Shown: positions 46,214 to 57,402, counted from the stretch's first letter. The stretch: DNA of 64,000 nt from Oceanospirillales bacterium (GCA_004762125.1 SIHQ01000007.1:124001-188000); one strand, 5' to 3'. Made by a program: numbers and translations. The notes: generated by a model from the letters alone, not told the origin.

Positions 46214-47551
46214 TCAGGGAAGGTTTCGTACCAGCAGAGACATTTCGTTAGGCTCAACACCTTCAGGTATAGGAATCTTAACGACATGGCCCGACCCCGG
46301 CGCTGCTGAAACAGACTCGCCGTGTTTGTTTTCAATGTGATCGAGAGTGAAAGCAACATTACCTTTTGGCGTCATCAGCTCCATAACATCACCGGTTTCA
46401 AAGCGGTTCTTCACTTCGACAGTCAGTTGCTTACCATTGTTGTCGAGAATGTCGCCTACAAACTGCTGCTTGGTGCCACGGGAATTACCGTTCTCATAGT
46501 TCTGGTATTCATCGTGAACATGGCGACGATAAAAGCCTTCGGTGTAACCACGGTTAGCCAAATTCTCCAGCGTATCCATGGCATTCATATCGAATGGACG
46601 ACCGGCAGCGGCATCATCAATTGTTTGGCGGTACACCTGTGCGGTACGGGCAACATAGTAAAATGACTTGGTTCGCCCTTCGATCTTCAGGGAGTGAATG
46701 CCCATTTTCGTCAGACGATGAACATGCTGCACAGCACGAAGATCTTTGGAGTTCATGATGTAAGTACCATGCTCATCTTCAAAGGCAGGCATGTACTGAC
46801 CAGGGCGCCCCTCTTCCTGTAACAGAACAATCTTGTCAGAAGGTTGCCCTTCTCCCAGTGTTGGCTGTATCGATTCAGGAGTAACGATCTGAGGCTGTGG
46901 ATTAACAGGCACCACGTCACCACTGTCTGTTTCCTTGGCTTCATGGGCCTGATAGTTCCAGCGGCAGGCATTGGTGCAGCTACCCTGATTCGGATCACGC
47001 TTGTTGATATAGCCAGACAACAGGCAACGGCCGGAGTAAGCGATGCACAGGGAGCCGTGAACAAAAACTTCCAGCTCTACTTCCGGTGCCAGTTCACGAA
47101 TCTCCTGAATCTCTTCCAGAGACAGCTCACGGGACAGGATGATCCGCTCCACGCCTTGTGTTGCCCAGAACTTGGCCGTAGCAAAGTTAACAACGTTAGC
47201 CTGTACAGACAGGTGAATGGGCATTTCCGGGAATTTTTCACGAACCATCATGATTAAACCCGGATCGGACATGATCAGTGCATCCGGCTTCATGGCAATC
47301 ACAGATTCCATGTCACGGATGTAAGTTTTTACCTTGGTGTTATGAGGTGCAATGTTATTGGCGAGATAAAATTTCTTACCCAGTGCATGGGCTTCATCAA
47401 TGCCCTTCTGCAGGTTTTCATCTTTAAAGTCGTTGTTACGCACTCTCAGGCTGTAACGTGGCTGACCTGCGTATACCGCATCTGCACCGTACGCAAAGGC
47501 GTAGCGCATGTTTTTTATGGTTCCGGCAGGAGAGAGTAATTCCGGTTTCAT
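46214..47551 (-). CDS. trhP: U32 peptidase-like tRNA hydroxylation protein (TrhP/YegQ)
   Basis: Needed for 5-hydroxyuridine formation at the wobble base of several tRNAs. From ATG 47551 (MKPELLSPAGTIKNMRYAFAYGADAVYAG) it has 445 residues; an upstream in-frame start precedes the family beginning. The U32 signature VFVHGSLCIAYSGRCLLSGYINKRDPNQGSCTNACRW includes the Cys set that may bind an iron-sulfur cluster. A C-terminal beta domain follows. Monocistronic. Confidence 0.9.
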   Translation of the reverse strand: MKPELLSPAGTIKNMRYAFAYGADAVYAGQPRYSLRVRNNDFKDENLQKGIDEAHALGKKFYLANNIAPHNTKVKTYIRDMESVIAMKPDALIMSDPGLIMMVREKFPEMPIHLSVQANVVNFATAKFWATQGVERIILSRELSLEEIQEIRELAPEVELEVFVHGSLCIAYSGRCLLSGYINKRDPNQGSCTNACRWNYQAHEAKETDSGDVVPVNPQPQIVTPESIQPTLGEGQPSDKIVLLQEEGRPGQYMPAFEDEHGTYIMNSKDLRAVQHVHRLTKMGIHSLKIEGRTKSFYYVARTAQVYRQTIDDAAAGRPFDMNAMDTLENLANRGYTEGFYRRHVHDEYQNYENGNSRGTKQQFVGDILDNNGKQLTVEVKNRFETGDVMELMTPKGNVAFTLDHIENKHGESVSAAPGSGHVVKIPIPEGVEPNEMSLLVRNLP

Positions 47552-47652
47552 GGTGTCAGCTAATGCTCTGTTGTAATGCAAGATGCGCATTATAACAACG
47601 AGAGTGAATTGGAAAATAAGCAGTTGCCATTTTTGACAAATAAAGTGGTGGA

Positions 47653-49134
47653 TTAGATCTCGCTCACACTAAACTGCGTCCAGTAGTAATTATTCCAGGT
47701 TGCATGCAGGTCCTTTCTCTGACCAAGAGGGCTGTAGCTCACGTCGTGGAAGGAAACGTTCCACAAAAAAGAAACGGCTCTTTTATGGTAATTTCGGCCT
47801 GTCACTAGTTGATCAAAACCAGGGTATGTAAGAACTCGACCCAATCTTTCAATATGATCATGAATCAGGTTTTCAAGAGAAAGGTAGGCACCATTGCGTA
47901 CAGCAATGAATCCATCCGCCCAGGAATCACGACCAGTTCTGTGAAACGCTATATCATCGATCCATTTTGATGGGTGAATAAATCCACAGCTGACCTTGAA
48001 TTCATAATCCAGATCCATATACACATAGCTTTTCAGATTCCCCTGATTGTTCGAGTTAGGGCTGCTAGCCAAAACAACACGCATGCGATCACTGATGGCC
48101 GCATAATTTTCCTTATTGTCGTCTTTCCGAGCTTGGTTCAGAGTTTCTTTTACCGTGTGCCGAGCTGTTTCGTCGAGATTGGATAAATCCGCATCATGAA
48201 GGTTTTTAACCTGAATGCCGGCGTGATCAGAAAGAGCTGCCATTGCCGTTTGTTCTGATAGTGAAAGTATTTTGGGCAGATACCACAACACCACCTCTTC
48301 TTCTGGATAAGCATTCTGCCAAGCCTTTAGATTCTCTGCGTATTTCAGCGGCATATTGGCACCAACCCAGATAAAGTTGATGGTCAGGTTTGCCGGTTCA
48401 TCTGTTTCTCTTACCGTTATATCGTGGTTTTTGAGGAATTGGTGGCCCCAATAAAATGGAGAGCACTGACGAACAGGGTTCTCATTAGAAAAATTTTGCC
48501 ACTGTTGAATAAGCTTCTGTTCTCTTTCGTAAATCTGATAATCCGTTTTTTGGATGTGCACCATGACCGCAGATTGACAGACAAGTTTGTGATGAATAGG
48601 AATAAGATTATTACATTCGTCGTACGTTTTTTCGGAGATCTCTCTATTGTTTTCAAAGAGTTGTGACAGCGTCAGGCCTGACTGAGTCGCCTTCGAGTAC
48701 CAGATTTCATGCAGTGTTGGTGTCCAGTGGCCAAAAAGTTTGGCGAGTGCAGACGCTAGTAAATCCGGCTGGTCATTAGATAACAGAGTGAATGCTAATA
48801 CGGAACGAACACCCTGAATAAGAAAATCAGAGTCGACAGAAAATAGTTTTAGAATTGTTGAGAAGTTATGGAATGAAGCGTTTTTTCTCCCAAACACCGT
48901 CAGAGCCGATGCTGCCGTTCCCGAACCGGCAAGAGCAGAGAAAACCTGCTGAGTCTCCAGGAACTCAGCATTAGAATAATACATTGTTTGATTTTCATGA
49001 AGCTGCACAAGAGCTTGCGTACTTATCTGAGAGGCTGGCCATAAAAGACTATTGCTGTTGTCAGCATAAAGCTCTCGAGTACAGCACAGGAGAAAGAGTA
49101 AAGAGATTAACTGTCTTGATTGTCTGAAATTCAT
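47653..49134 (-). CDS. Exported toxin-like glycosyltransferase with DXD motif
   Basis: 493 residues. Signal peptide (LISLLFLLCCTRELYA). The catalytic core begins at NFIWVGANMPLKYAENLKAWQNAYPEEEVVLWYLP (about 253-287), the usual start of TcdA/TcdB-like and GT32-type sugar transferases. It continues with a KENYAAISDRMRVVLAS helix and YVYMDLDYEF (D374-x-D376), the metal/UDP-sugar DXD site. The last 100 residues include WADGFIAVRNGAYL. The long helical N-terminal 240 residues are unassigned. Export signal plus this fold suggests modification of host or surface targets. Confidence 0.72.
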   Translation of the reverse strand: MNFRQSRQLISLLFLLCCTRELYADNSNSLLWPASQISTQALVQLHENQTMYYSNAEFLETQQVFSALAGSGTAASALTVFGRKNASFHNFSTILKLFSVDSDFLIQGVRSVLAFTLLSNDQPDLLASALAKLFGHWTPTLHEIWYSKATQSGLTLSQLFENNREISEKTYDECNNLIPIHHKLVCQSAVMVHIQKTDYQIYEREQKLIQQWQNFSNENPVRQCSPFYWGHQFLKNHDITVRETDEPANLTINFIWVGANMPLKYAENLKAWQNAYPEEEVVLWYLPKILSLSEQTAMAALSDHAGIQVKNLHDADLSNLDETARHTVKETLNQARKDDNKENYAAISDRMRVVLASSPNSNNQGNLKSYVYMDLDYEFKVSCGFIHPSKWIDDIAFHRTGRDSWADGFIAVRNGAYLSLENLIHDHIERLGRVLTYPGFDQLVTGRNYHKRAVSFLWNVSFHDVSYSPLGQRKDLHATWNNYYWTQFSVSEI

Positions 49135-49224
49135 AGCCGATTACAACACACGCTGATGTTGATAAGACTTCAGTGAAAAGGAATAGTTCAGAAGGGGACG
49201 GGTAAAAAAATGAGATTTGACGGG

Positions 49225-49256
49225 AAAAAAAAGCTGGCCCGACAAAAAGTCGGGCC
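49225..49256 (-). terminator. Rho-independent terminator after rpmG
   Basis: Stem GGCCCGAC/GTCGGGCC (49236-49243 with 49249-49256); in the minus-strand RNA it is followed by a run of eight U residues. It lies 17 bases after the rpmG stop. Confidence 0.92.
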
Positions 49257-49272
49257 TGAGTACAGCAAGATC

Positions 49273-49440
49273 TTACTTGATCTTGTGTTCTTTGTACTCA
49301 ACGTGCTTGCGTACTACAGGGTCGTACTTCTTGAATACTAACTTGTCTGGAGTGTTACGCTTGTTCTTGGTAGTGGTGTAATAATGACCAGTACCAGCGC
49401 TGGAAACCAGCTTGATCTTCTCGCGAATACCTTTTGCCAT
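49273..49440 (-). CDS. rpmG: 50S ribosomal protein L33
   Basis: 55 residues, [34 protein letters not shown]... ending EHKIK. This is the Cys-free form of L33 (no CxxC pairs), i.e. the zinc-independent type. Follows rpmB by 19 bases in one operon, as in other gammaproteobacteria. Confidence 0.97.
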   Translation of the reverse strand: MAKGIREKIKLVSSAGTGHYYTTTKNKRNTPDKLVFKKYDPVVRKHVEYKEHKIK

Positions 49441-49459
49441 GATCTATGCTCCCGCTATC

Positions 49460-49696
49460 TTAGATTTTATGACCGTTAGCACGCAATTCGGCCAAAACGG
49501 AATCGATGCCTTTCTTATCAATAATACGCATGCCTTTAACAGATAGACGTATACGAACAAAACGCTTTTCGCTTTCTACCCAAAAACGCTTATGGTGCAG
49601 ATTAGGGATAAAACGACGTTTGTTCTTGTTATTCGCGTGGGAAACGTTATTCCCGGAAACCGGGCGCTTACCAGTAACCTGACAAACTTTGGACAT
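49460..49696 (-). CDS. rpmB: 50S ribosomal protein L28
   Basis: 78 residues, [29 protein letters not shown]... ending ANGHKI; the standard gammaproteobacterial length and sequence pattern. First gene of rpmB-rpmG, with its own promoter upstream and radC further upstream on the same strand. Confidence 0.97.
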   Translation of the reverse strand: MSKVCQVTGKRPVSGNNVSHANNKNKRRFIPNLHHKRFWVESEKRFVRIRLSVKGMRIIDKKGIDSVLAELRANGHKI

Positions 49697-49825
49697 AATA
49701 GTGGCCTCTCAAACCAAAAATCCAGCCATGAGGCCGGAGGATTCCGTTGTTCGTTATCGGGCAGGGCTGCCCCATTGGTTACAGAGCAAAAACTCTCAGC
49801 AGCTACCCATATACAAAGACCGCGC

Positions 49826-49854
49826 TTTATACCAAAGTCAAGGCTCAGGCGCAA
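49826..49854 (-). promoter_or_regulatory. Sigma-70 promoter for rpmB-rpmG
   Basis: On the minus strand, TTGCGC, 17 bases, then TATAAA. It lies 130 bases before rpmB in the 270-base gap behind radC, giving the ribosomal genes a strong promoter of their own. Confidence 0.6.
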
Positions 49855-49965
49855 GTTTGCCCTAACGGATAATTATCCGTATATGAGCTCCAGGCCTTAT
49901 AGCGCATGGTCTTCAGTAAAAAATGCGGATGTTCCCTAATATCGAATCGGAGTGAACTAAACGAG

Positions 49966-50691
49966 CTAAATTAAACCACGTTCTGCCAAAGATACAACCT
50001 CGCCTTTTCCGATAACCATATGATCGAGAAGACGGATATCAAGTAATTTCAGCGCATCTCTTATTTCATGAGTAATACGAATGTCGGCTTCACTAGGGCT
50101 TGCGTCCCCTGATGGATGGTTATGACTGATGATGACAGCGGCTGCATTGAGCTCCAAAGCCCGCTTAACGACCTCTCTAGGATAGATAACAGCACTGTCG
50201 ATAGTTCCCTGAAACAGAGTCTCCAGAGCAAGAACTCGATGGCGAGTATCCAGGAACAGGCAAGCAAACTCTTCTCGCTGTAGGCCTCGAAAATGTAACT
50301 GAAGGTACTGCCGTGTCGCAGTTGGGCTGTTAATGACGTTCTTTTCTGCCATTCGTTGAGACAGAACTCGTTGGCAGATCTCCAAAATAGCACTGAGTTC
50401 AGCAATCTTGGCTGGCCCGAGTCCTTTCACTTTTGAAAGCTGATGCTGATTGGCAGAAAGCAGGCCATCCAGTGAATCAAAATGATGAAGGAGTTGTCTG
50501 GAAAGGTTCAATACATGTGTACCCCGAAACCCCGTTTTTAGCAGAATTGCCAGCAGTTCAGCATCGGAAAGAGCTTGTGCTCCCTGCCCCAACAGTTTCT
50601 CACGGGGACGCTCCTGTTCTGGTATTTCTTGAATGGCTCTGCAAGCGTTGGAGTGGTTGCTGGAGTCTTGGTGTTGAGCATCGTTGCTCAT
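49966..50691 (-). CDS. radC: RadC/JAB1-type DNA repair-associated protein
   Basis: 241 residues. An N-terminal helix-hairpin-helix (LSKVKGLGPAKIAELSAILEI) precedes the RadC domain with the JAMM metalloprotease-like motif: Glu in the middle, then SHNHPSGDASPSEAD (HxHPSGD). The exact biochemical role is unsettled in the family. Diverges from coaBC, the conserved arrangement. Confidence 0.93.
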   Translation of the reverse strand: MSNDAQHQDSSNHSNACRAIQEIPEQERPREKLLGQGAQALSDAELLAILLKTGFRGTHVLNLSRQLLHHFDSLDGLLSANQHQLSKVKGLGPAKIAELSAILEICQRVLSQRMAEKNVINSPTATRQYLQLHFRGLQREEFACLFLDTRHRVLALETLFQGTIDSAVIYPREVVKRALELNAAAVIISHNHPSGDASPSEADIRITHEIRDALKLLDIRLLDHMVIGKGEVVSLAERGLI

Positions 50692-50774
50692 GCTTTATTC
50701 GCCTGACTGTTATCCTGATGGCATTTCAGACACAATAAATGCCATAAAATTCCCAATGATGTTCAGGACAACCC

Positions 50775-51992
50775 ATGCAACGTTTAAATAACAAGCGCGT
50801 CCTGCTAGGCGTTTCCGGTGGTATCGCTGCCTATAAGAGCGCAGAGCTGATTCGTATGCTCAGTAAACAGGGGGCGGACGTTCGCGTCGTAATGACCAAA
50901 GGTGCCTGTGAGTTTATTACACCACTCACTCTCCAGGCTTTATCGGGCAACCAGGTTCATCTTGACCTGCTGGATGTCAAAGCAGAAGCGGGCATGGGGC
51001 ATATCGAACTGGCTCGCTGGGCTGACGTTATTCTGATTGCTCCTGCCACGGCTAATGTGATTGCTCAGATCGCTAATGGTCATGCCGGAGATCTACTGAC
51101 AACACTTTGTCTGGCGGCCAGTGCGCCGCTCTGTGTGGCTCCTGCCATGAATCAGGGTATGTATCTGGATGAAGCTACTCTGCAGAATATTGAACAGCTG
51201 AGAGAGAAAGACGTCCGTATCTTTGGACCTGCCGATGGCATTCAGGCGTGTGGTGATGTTGGTCCGGGCAGAATGCTGGAGCCGGAGCAACTGGCAGAGC
51301 ATGTTGCCAATATATTCAACCGTGAGTTACTGACCGGTCGTAAGGTTTTGATCACTGGAGGGCCAACTCAAGAAGCCATTGATCCTGTTCGATACATCTC
51401 CAATCACAGCTCTGGCAAGATGGCCTTCGCATTGGCAGAAGCAGCGTTAGAAGCCGGCGCCAGTGTGACTCTGGTCAGTGGCCCGGTTAACCTGCCTACT
51501 CCTGACCGAATTAATCGTGTGGATGTACTGAGTGCCCGTGAGATGCATCAGGCAGTACACGACAACATGAAAGGTACGGATATTTTTATCGGTTGCGCAG
51601 CCGTGTGTGACTATCGTCCTACTGAAATCATGAAAGATAAAATCAAAAAGAATCCGGATGACGCAACTGAAACTCTGGAAATCAAACTGGTAAAGAATCC
51701 GGACATTGTCTCATCGGTTGCTGACTTGGAAGATAGGCCTTTTGTTGTAGGCTTTGCCGCTGAAACCCAGAATGTGCTGGGTTATGCTGCAGATAAACTT
51801 CGTCGTAAAAAGCTCGACCTGATTGTTGCCAATGATGTTTCTGATGATGAAATCGGTTTCAGCAGTGATAATAACGAAATCACTGTTCTTGGAGATGATT
51901 TCGAAGAGCCAATGTCACGGGCATCCAAAACAGTGCTGGCGCGCAAAATCGTTAAGATCGTAGCCCAGCGTTTCGAATCAGGGAAAGAATAA
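50775..51992 (+). CDS. coaBC: Bifunctional phosphopantothenoylcysteine decarboxylase / phosphopantothenate-cysteine ligase
   Basis: Two successive steps of coenzyme A synthesis. 405 residues, as in E. coli. The N-terminal CoaC flavodoxin-like half has [18 protein letters not shown], the catalytic-His segment [10 protein letters not shown] and APAMNQGMY. The C-terminal CoaB half has [38 protein letters not shown] and KIKKNPD. Ten bases separate it from dut; the two are an operon. Confidence 0.96.
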   Translation: MQRLNNKRVLLGVSGGIAAYKSAELIRMLSKQGADVRVVMTKGACEFITPLTLQALSGNQVHLDLLDVKAEAGMGHIELARWADVILIAPATANVIAQIANGHAGDLLTTLCLAASAPLCVAPAMNQGMYLDEATLQNIEQLREKDVRIFGPADGIQACGDVGPGRMLEPEQLAEHVANIFNRELLTGRKVLITGGPTQEAIDPVRYISNHSSGKMAFALAEAALEAGASVTLVSGPVNLPTPDRINRVDVLSAREMHQAVHDNMKGTDIFIGCAAVCDYRPTEIMKDKIKKNPDDATETLEIKLVKNPDIVSSVADLEDRPFVVGFAAETQNVLGYAADKLRRKKLDLIVANDVSDDEIGFSSDNNEITVLGDDFEEPMSRASKTVLARKIVKIVAQRFESGKE

Positions 51993-52001
51993 GGAAACCG
52001 T

Positions 52002-52457
52002 ATGAAAGCCATCAAAACCAAAATCCTCGATAGCCGCCTGGGTGATGAGTTTCCACTGCCAGCTTATGCAACTGAAGGTTCTGCGGGTATCGACCTGAGA
52101 GCCATGCTGGATAAGCCCATGTCTCTTGAACCAGGACAGACTGAACTCTTACCTACGGGTATGGCGATTCATATTGCTGACCCTTCTCTGGCAGCAATGA
52201 TTCTTCCCCGCTCTGGTTTGGGTCACAAGCATGGAATTGTATTGGGTAATCTGGTCGGACTGATTGACTCTGATTATCAAGGACAGTTAATGGTTTCCTG
52301 TTGGAATCGTGGCCACACTACCTTCACTATCGAGCCGGGCGAGCGTATTGCCCAGTTGATTCTGGTACCTGTTATTCAGGGCCAGCTGGAGATTGTGGAC
52401 AGCTTTGACGAAACGGATCGTGGCGCTGGTGGTTTTGGGCACTCAGGTACTAAATAA
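52002..52457 (+). CDS. dut: dUTP diphosphatase
   Basis: Hydrolyses dUTP, keeping uracil out of DNA and supplying dUMP for thymidylate. 151 residues, trimeric type. The five family motifs are present: [42 protein letters not shown] and the C-terminal P-loop-like [17 protein letters not shown] lies before the ATG; co-transcribed with coaBC. Confidence 0.97.
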   Translation: MKAIKTKILDSRLGDEFPLPAYATEGSAGIDLRAMLDKPMSLEPGQTELLPTGMAIHIADPSLAAMILPRSGLGHKHGIVLGNLVGLIDSDYQGQLMVSCWNRGHTTFTIEPGERIAQLILVPVIQGQLEIVDSFDETDRGAGGFGHSGTK

Positions 52458-52485
52458 CGGCTTTTTTACTCTGTTCGAAGCCAGG

Positions 52486-52518
52486 GAATGTCCTTTGTAA
52501 TCCGTTTGAAGGACATTC
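52486..52518. repeat. Perfect 10-bp inverted repeat between dut and argB
   Basis: GAATGTCCTT and AAGGACATTC with a 13-base loop, about 30 bases after dut. No T-run follows. Possibly an end-protecting hairpin or operator. A second partly palindromic AT-rich patch lies near 52600-52635. Confidence 0.55.
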
Positions 52519-52669
52519 ACTCGCTATCCGTGATCTGCTAACCTGCACTTTCGCACAGCCACCATCAACAAAAAGAGTGCACAACAACCACGAGTGAAAG
52601 AAATAATTATCGCTAAATTAGTGATGATAATTTTTCATGGAAAACAGTGCACGATATAGCTGTGTATGA

Positions 52670-53593
<924 letters not shown>

Positions 53594-53609
53594 ATGGTAT
53601 TGAGAAGTA

Positions 53610-54200
53610 ATGGATAAACCCAGGAAAATTTCCCGCAAGGATCAGATTCTGCAGGCGCTGGCCCATATGCTGGAGAATGCGCCTGGAGAAAGGATAACAA
53701 CGTCTTCTTTGGCCAAGGAAGTAGGGGTATCAGAAGCTGCCCTTTATAGACACTTCCCAAGCAAAGCCAAGATGTTTGAAGGCTTGATTGAGTTTATTGA
53801 AGATGCACTGTTTTCCCGTATCGGGTTGATTCTGGAAAGTGAACCAACGGCTTTGGCACGCTGTGAAAAAATTCTGATGCTGTTGGTGGGCTTTTGTGAA
53901 AAAAATCCGGGATTGACCCGTATTCTGACGGGTGATGCCCTTGCTGGAGAGCCTGTTCGTCTGCGACAGAGAGTAGCGAAACTGTTTGATCGTCTCGAAA
54001 CCCAGATCAAACAAGTTTTGAGAGAAGCGGAAATAAACGAAGGTCTGCGAACCCGCTCAACATTGAATACGACTGCTAACCTGATTCTGTCGACGGCAGA
54101 AGGACGGATTTGTCAGTTTGTACGAAGTGAATTCAAGAAAAAACCTACAGAAAACTGGCAACGTCAATGGGAATGTTTGTCGGAAATAGTGTTCAGATAA
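53610..54200 (+). CDS. slmA: Nucleoid occlusion factor (TetR fold)
   Basis: Binds dispersed chromosomal sites and antagonises FtsZ over the nucleoid. 196 residues. N-terminal helix-turn-helix: RKDQILQALAHML...ITTSSLAKEVGVSEAALYRHFPSKAKMFEGLIEFIED, the TetR pattern with the SlmA-specific sequence. Sixteen bases after argB and followed by a strong terminator; probably co-transcribed with argB. Confidence 0.94.
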   Translation: MDKPRKISRKDQILQALAHMLENAPGERITTSSLAKEVGVSEAALYRHFPSKAKMFEGLIEFIEDALFSRIGLILESEPTALARCEKILMLLVGFCEKNPGLTRILTGDALAGEPVRLRQRVAKLFDRLETQIKQVLREAEINEGLRTRSTLNTTANLILSTAEGRICQFVRSEFKKKPTENWQRQWECLSEIVFR

Positions 54201-54213
54201 CGGTTACTTGATT

Positions 54214-54259
54214 AAAAAAAGGCCAGAATGTTTCTTAGTAGAACTTCTGGCCTTTTTTT
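54214..54259 (+). terminator. Rho-independent terminator after slmA
   Basis: AAAAGGCCAGAA pairs with TTCTGGCCTTTT around a 17-base loop, flanked by A- and T-runs, so it can work in both directions. Confidence 0.93.
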
Positions 54260-54352
54260 ATACTAATAGTATTAGTGAGGAATGTAGCTCACCGAGGAAT
54301 ATGAAAGTTTCTACAGAGCTCTGATAGAGCGGCACTTCCATTATAAGACAGC

Positions 54353-55300
54353 TCAAGGGCGTGTCAGTGTCATCAGGTTACCCTTGAATACGATCAGCAG
54401 TTTTTTGTTGCCAGCTTCCAGTACCGTAGCCCGTTGTTCTTCAGCTACTCTTCGCTTCTTGATTGTTCCGCGGGAGTCAGTGGTTTTTCGTTGGTTGATC
54501 AGGAAGATAACCTGGTTGCCTCTTAGCTCCCAAGTGCCCTTACTTTCTGAGCGTTGAGTGGTGCCCAAGGTTTGACGCCTGATTAGAGCGTCGCCACTCT
54601 CTTCCAGATCCCAGTCCAGCCAGAAATCTTCCCGGTTACGCCAACCACCCTTTAAGAGCTCAGTAGAGAGATTGGCAATTTGCGTCTCCCCAACCGTTGC
54701 CTTCTGACGTTTAAGAAGGATTGTCAACCGTTGCATATCTTTGCTAACAGTCTCACGGGTCTGCTTGATATTTTCGTTAAGCTTGTCTCTTTCTCGCTTA
54801 ATTTTGAAAATACTTTCTTCAGCTGCAGCAATTTCACTTGAAAGCTGTTTATTCACCTCGCGGCCAGCGGCTTTTATTTTTACTATACGCTCATTTTTTT
54901 TGTTCAGGCTTTTCTGAGCTCTATGCATAGCACCGTCGAGCAGTTCTATCTGAATTTTTATCTCAGAGATTCGCCTGTCCATTTCATTCATGGCTTCATC
55001 GGTGGATGAGTAAAGCTGCAGTAGTTCGGCATCGCGTTCCCGACGAGTTTCAATTTTTTTGAGTTTAGCTTCTTCTATTTTCAAAGCGGCTTTTTTCTCA
55101 TCGGAAAGTGTTGGTGCAAAAACTTTTAAAACACGTCCATGCCTGTCTATAACTTCATAACCACTTTTCACATAACCGGAAGGCAGTTTAGTAGCAATAA
55201 CGGTTACACCTTCGTCGTTAATATAACGATAGAGATTCTGTGCCTGAGCAGGCACAGATAGAACGAAGGAAAGTAGTGTGAAAATGATAGGGAGTTTCAT
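54353..55300 (-). CDS. Exported coiled-coil protein with N-terminal DUF4124-like domain
   Basis: 315 residues. Signal peptide [20 protein letters not shown]. Residues 22-62 ([36 protein letters not shown]) resemble the small DUF4124 beta domain of gammaproteobacterial envelope proteins. Residues 65-205 are a long charged coiled coil ([22 protein letters not shown]...). The C-terminal 100 residues are beta-rich. The ATG overlaps the pyrE stop (ATGA), so it is translated from the pyrE mRNA. Function unknown. Confidence 0.75.
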   Translation of the reverse strand: MKLPIIFTLLSFVLSVPAQAQNLYRYINDEGVTVIATKLPSGYVKSGYEVIDRHGRVLKVFAPTLSDEKKAALKIEEAKLKKIETRRERDAELLQLYSSTDEAMNEMDRRISEIKIQIELLDGAMHRAQKSLNKKNERIVKIKAAGREVNKQLSSEIAAAEESIFKIKRERDKLNENIKQTRETVSKDMQRLTILLKRQKATVGETQIANLSTELLKGGWRNREDFWLDWDLEESGDALIRRQTLGTTQRSESKGTWELRGNQVIFLINQRKTTDSRGTIKKRRVAEEQRATVLEAGNKKLLIVFKGNLMTLTRP

Positions 55301-55941
55301 GATATCCCGTATTTTTCCCTGTATATCCTGATATTAGGAGCATACTCTTTTATAGATTCATTTTCTTCTGCGTATTTCAACAGGTCGTTAAGAGAGACAA
55401 TGCTGATGACAGGAATACCGAACTCTTTTTCAACTTCCTGAATAGCAGACAGTTCACCTTTACCTCGTTCCTGACGATCCAGAGCAATCATAACGGCTGC
55501 AGGTTGAGCGTCAGTACCATCCATAATCTGCATCACTTCCCGAATGGCGGTCCCTGCAGTGATGACATCATCAACAATAACAGCTCGACCTGTTAATGGG
55601 GCTCCGACGATGTTGCCACCCTCTCCGTGGTTCTTGGCTTCCTTGCGATTAAAGCACCAAGGCGTGTTGATCTGGTGGTGCTGGGAGAGAGCCATAGCGG
55701 TGGCTGTGGCCAGAGGAATTCCTTTGTAAGCTGGCCCGAACAGAATATCGAAATCAACCCCTGAGCTGACCAAGGCCTGAGCATAAAAACGACCCAGTTT
55801 ATCCATAGCTTCACCGGTGTTGAAAAGGCCGGCATTAAAGAAGTATGGAGACTTACGCCCCGACTTAAGGGTGAATTCACCAAACCGAATAACATTCTGG
55901 CTGAGGGCAAAATCAAGAAATTCTTTCTGGTAGTCGAGCAT
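55297..55941 (-). CDS. pyrE: Orotate phosphoribosyltransferase
   Basis: Makes OMP from orotate and PRPP in pyrimidine synthesis. 214 residues. The PRPP-binding motif is [16 protein letters not shown]; the flexible loop ([12 protein letters not shown]) and the [12 protein letters not shown]-type start are present ([16 protein letters not shown]). Its stop overlaps the start of the coiled-coil gene. Diverges from crc, as in pseudomonads. Confidence 0.96.
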   Translation of the reverse strand: MLDYQKEFLDFALSQNVIRFGEFTLKSGRKSPYFFNAGLFNTGEAMDKLGRFYAQALVSSGVDFDILFGPAYKGIPLATATAMALSQHHQINTPWCFNRKEAKNHGEGGNIVGAPLTGRAVIVDDVITAGTAIREVMQIMDGTDAQPAAVMIALDRQERGKGELSAIQEVEKEFGIPVISIVSLNDLLKYAEENESIKEYAPNIRIYREKYGIS

Positions 55942-56498
55942 TGCGCAGGCGCCTATTCTTGTGATTTTGAAGCTATTTTAACGTGAAAATTATTAATTGC
56001 TTTTCAAAGACGAAAAAAATGCACAAACTCGTTGAAAGTTGAGGAATCCGTCTACAGTTAATGGCTGAAAACAGAGTGTATTGCCTGGATAAGGTAATGG
56101 TCTGCACTTCCGGAGTATGGGTAGCCTGAAATCTTGAGTAAAAAAAGAACGGAACCTTGTATGTTGTGACAGCATTTACACGGATAAACATCGTGACGGT
56201 GACCCTGTATCATTTCTTGTTACAATTCCCCCTTTACCGAGCTCTGCCGTTATTTGCCATAAAAATGCCAATGTCAGGCAGGCGTTGTTTTATGGTGTGC
56301 CACAAACCAGCATGCTGGCTTATGGTTGTTTGATTCAGTCGTATTTGACTGAGCATGGCTGTATTTTTCAGCTTTAATACTCGGCGGTGGCCGGTTATAC
56401 CTAATGAAAGCGACTTCTGACTAATATTTACAGGAAGCGTCTGACAGGTATTTTGCTTAATGCCCGACCGATGAGGTCGTGGCAAGGTGTAGTCAATA
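55942..56498. other. Divergent control region between pyrE and crc
   Basis: About 560 bases without a supported gene. A hairpin TGCC-CGACC/GGTCG-T-GGCA (56461-56484) ends 14 bases before the crc ATG and could affect its translation. Promoters for both flanking genes are expected. No coding potential with a ribosome-binding site was found. Confidence 0.4.
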
Positions 56499-57275
56499 AT
56501 GAGAGTTATCAGTTTTAATTGCGAAGGCATTAAAAACGCACAAGAAAAAGGTCTGTTTGACTGGCTGGTTGAGCAGGATGCAGACGTTATCTGCCTTCAG
56601 GACATTCGTGAAGATGAAATCGCCATGGAGCGTGACTGCTTCCAGCTGGATGGCTATTTCTGTTATTCCTATGGCGGCTATAACAGAGAAGAAAAAGGTG
56701 GTGTTGCCATTTACACACGGCAGGCACCTAAAGCTATCATCAGTGGTCTTGGCTTCCCGGAAGCCGATGAGACCGGTCGTTATCTACAGGCTGATTTTGA
56801 CAAAATTAGTATTTCCAGTATGTATGTCCCAGAAGGTCATGATGAAGAAAGTCAGAACTTTAAGTACCGTTTTCTGGACAACTACTCTTACCATTTGAAC
56901 AAACAACGTCGTAAGCGTCGCGAATTCATCATGGTTGGAACCTGGAACATTGCCCACCGTAAAGTGGACGTAAACAGCTGGCGTGATTCTGAAGAAGTGT
57001 CCGGATTCAAAGCCGCTGAGCGTGCCTGGATGGAAGGCTTGCTGGGCGATATGGGTTTTGTTGACGCTTACCGTGAAGTCGATCGCGAATCCGGTAAGTT
57101 CAGCTGGTGGGCTAATGAGCATCTACGCCATGACAATCTGGGTATGCGCATCGACTATCAGGTGATTACAGCAGGAATGCGAAGTCGTGTGCTAAATGGC
57201 GGTATATACAGTAACCAGCCATTCTCCAGTCATGCCCCCGTTATTATCGACTACGACTGGGAGTTAGGTATCTGA
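56499..57275 (+). CDS. crc: Catabolite repression control protein (exonuclease III fold)
   Basis: In pseudomonads Crc works with Hfq to block translation of catabolic mRNAs. 258 residues (Pseudomonas Crc 259). Family segments: ISFNCEGI, QDADVICLQDIRE, FQLDGYF, KAIISGLGFPEAD, YLQADFDKISI, NKQRRKRREF, FSWWAN and RIDYQV. The nuclease Glu is replaced by Asp (CLQD) and the catalytic Asp of GDxN reads GTWN, so nuclease activity is unlikely, as in Crc. Position between pyrE and rph supports the call. Confidence 0.9.
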   Translation: MRVISFNCEGIKNAQEKGLFDWLVEQDADVICLQDIREDEIAMERDCFQLDGYFCYSYGGYNREEKGGVAIYTRQAPKAIISGLGFPEADETGRYLQADFDKISISSMYVPEGHDEESQNFKYRFLDNYSYHLNKQRRKRREFIMVGTWNIAHRKVDVNSWRDSEEVSGFKAAERAWMEGLLGDMGFVDAYREVDRESGKFSWWANEHLRHDNLGMRIDYQVITAGMRSRVLNGGIYSNQPFSSHAPVIIDYDWELGI

Positions 57276-57402
57276 TTATACAATCAGGGAGAAGGTTACT
57301 TCTCCCTATCTCCCCCTCCGATCTGCTCTCATTCCTTACTCATCCTCTCTGAAATCGAGCCGAAAATAGCTATATCATTGGCTATAGGAACGCTAGAACC
57401 AG

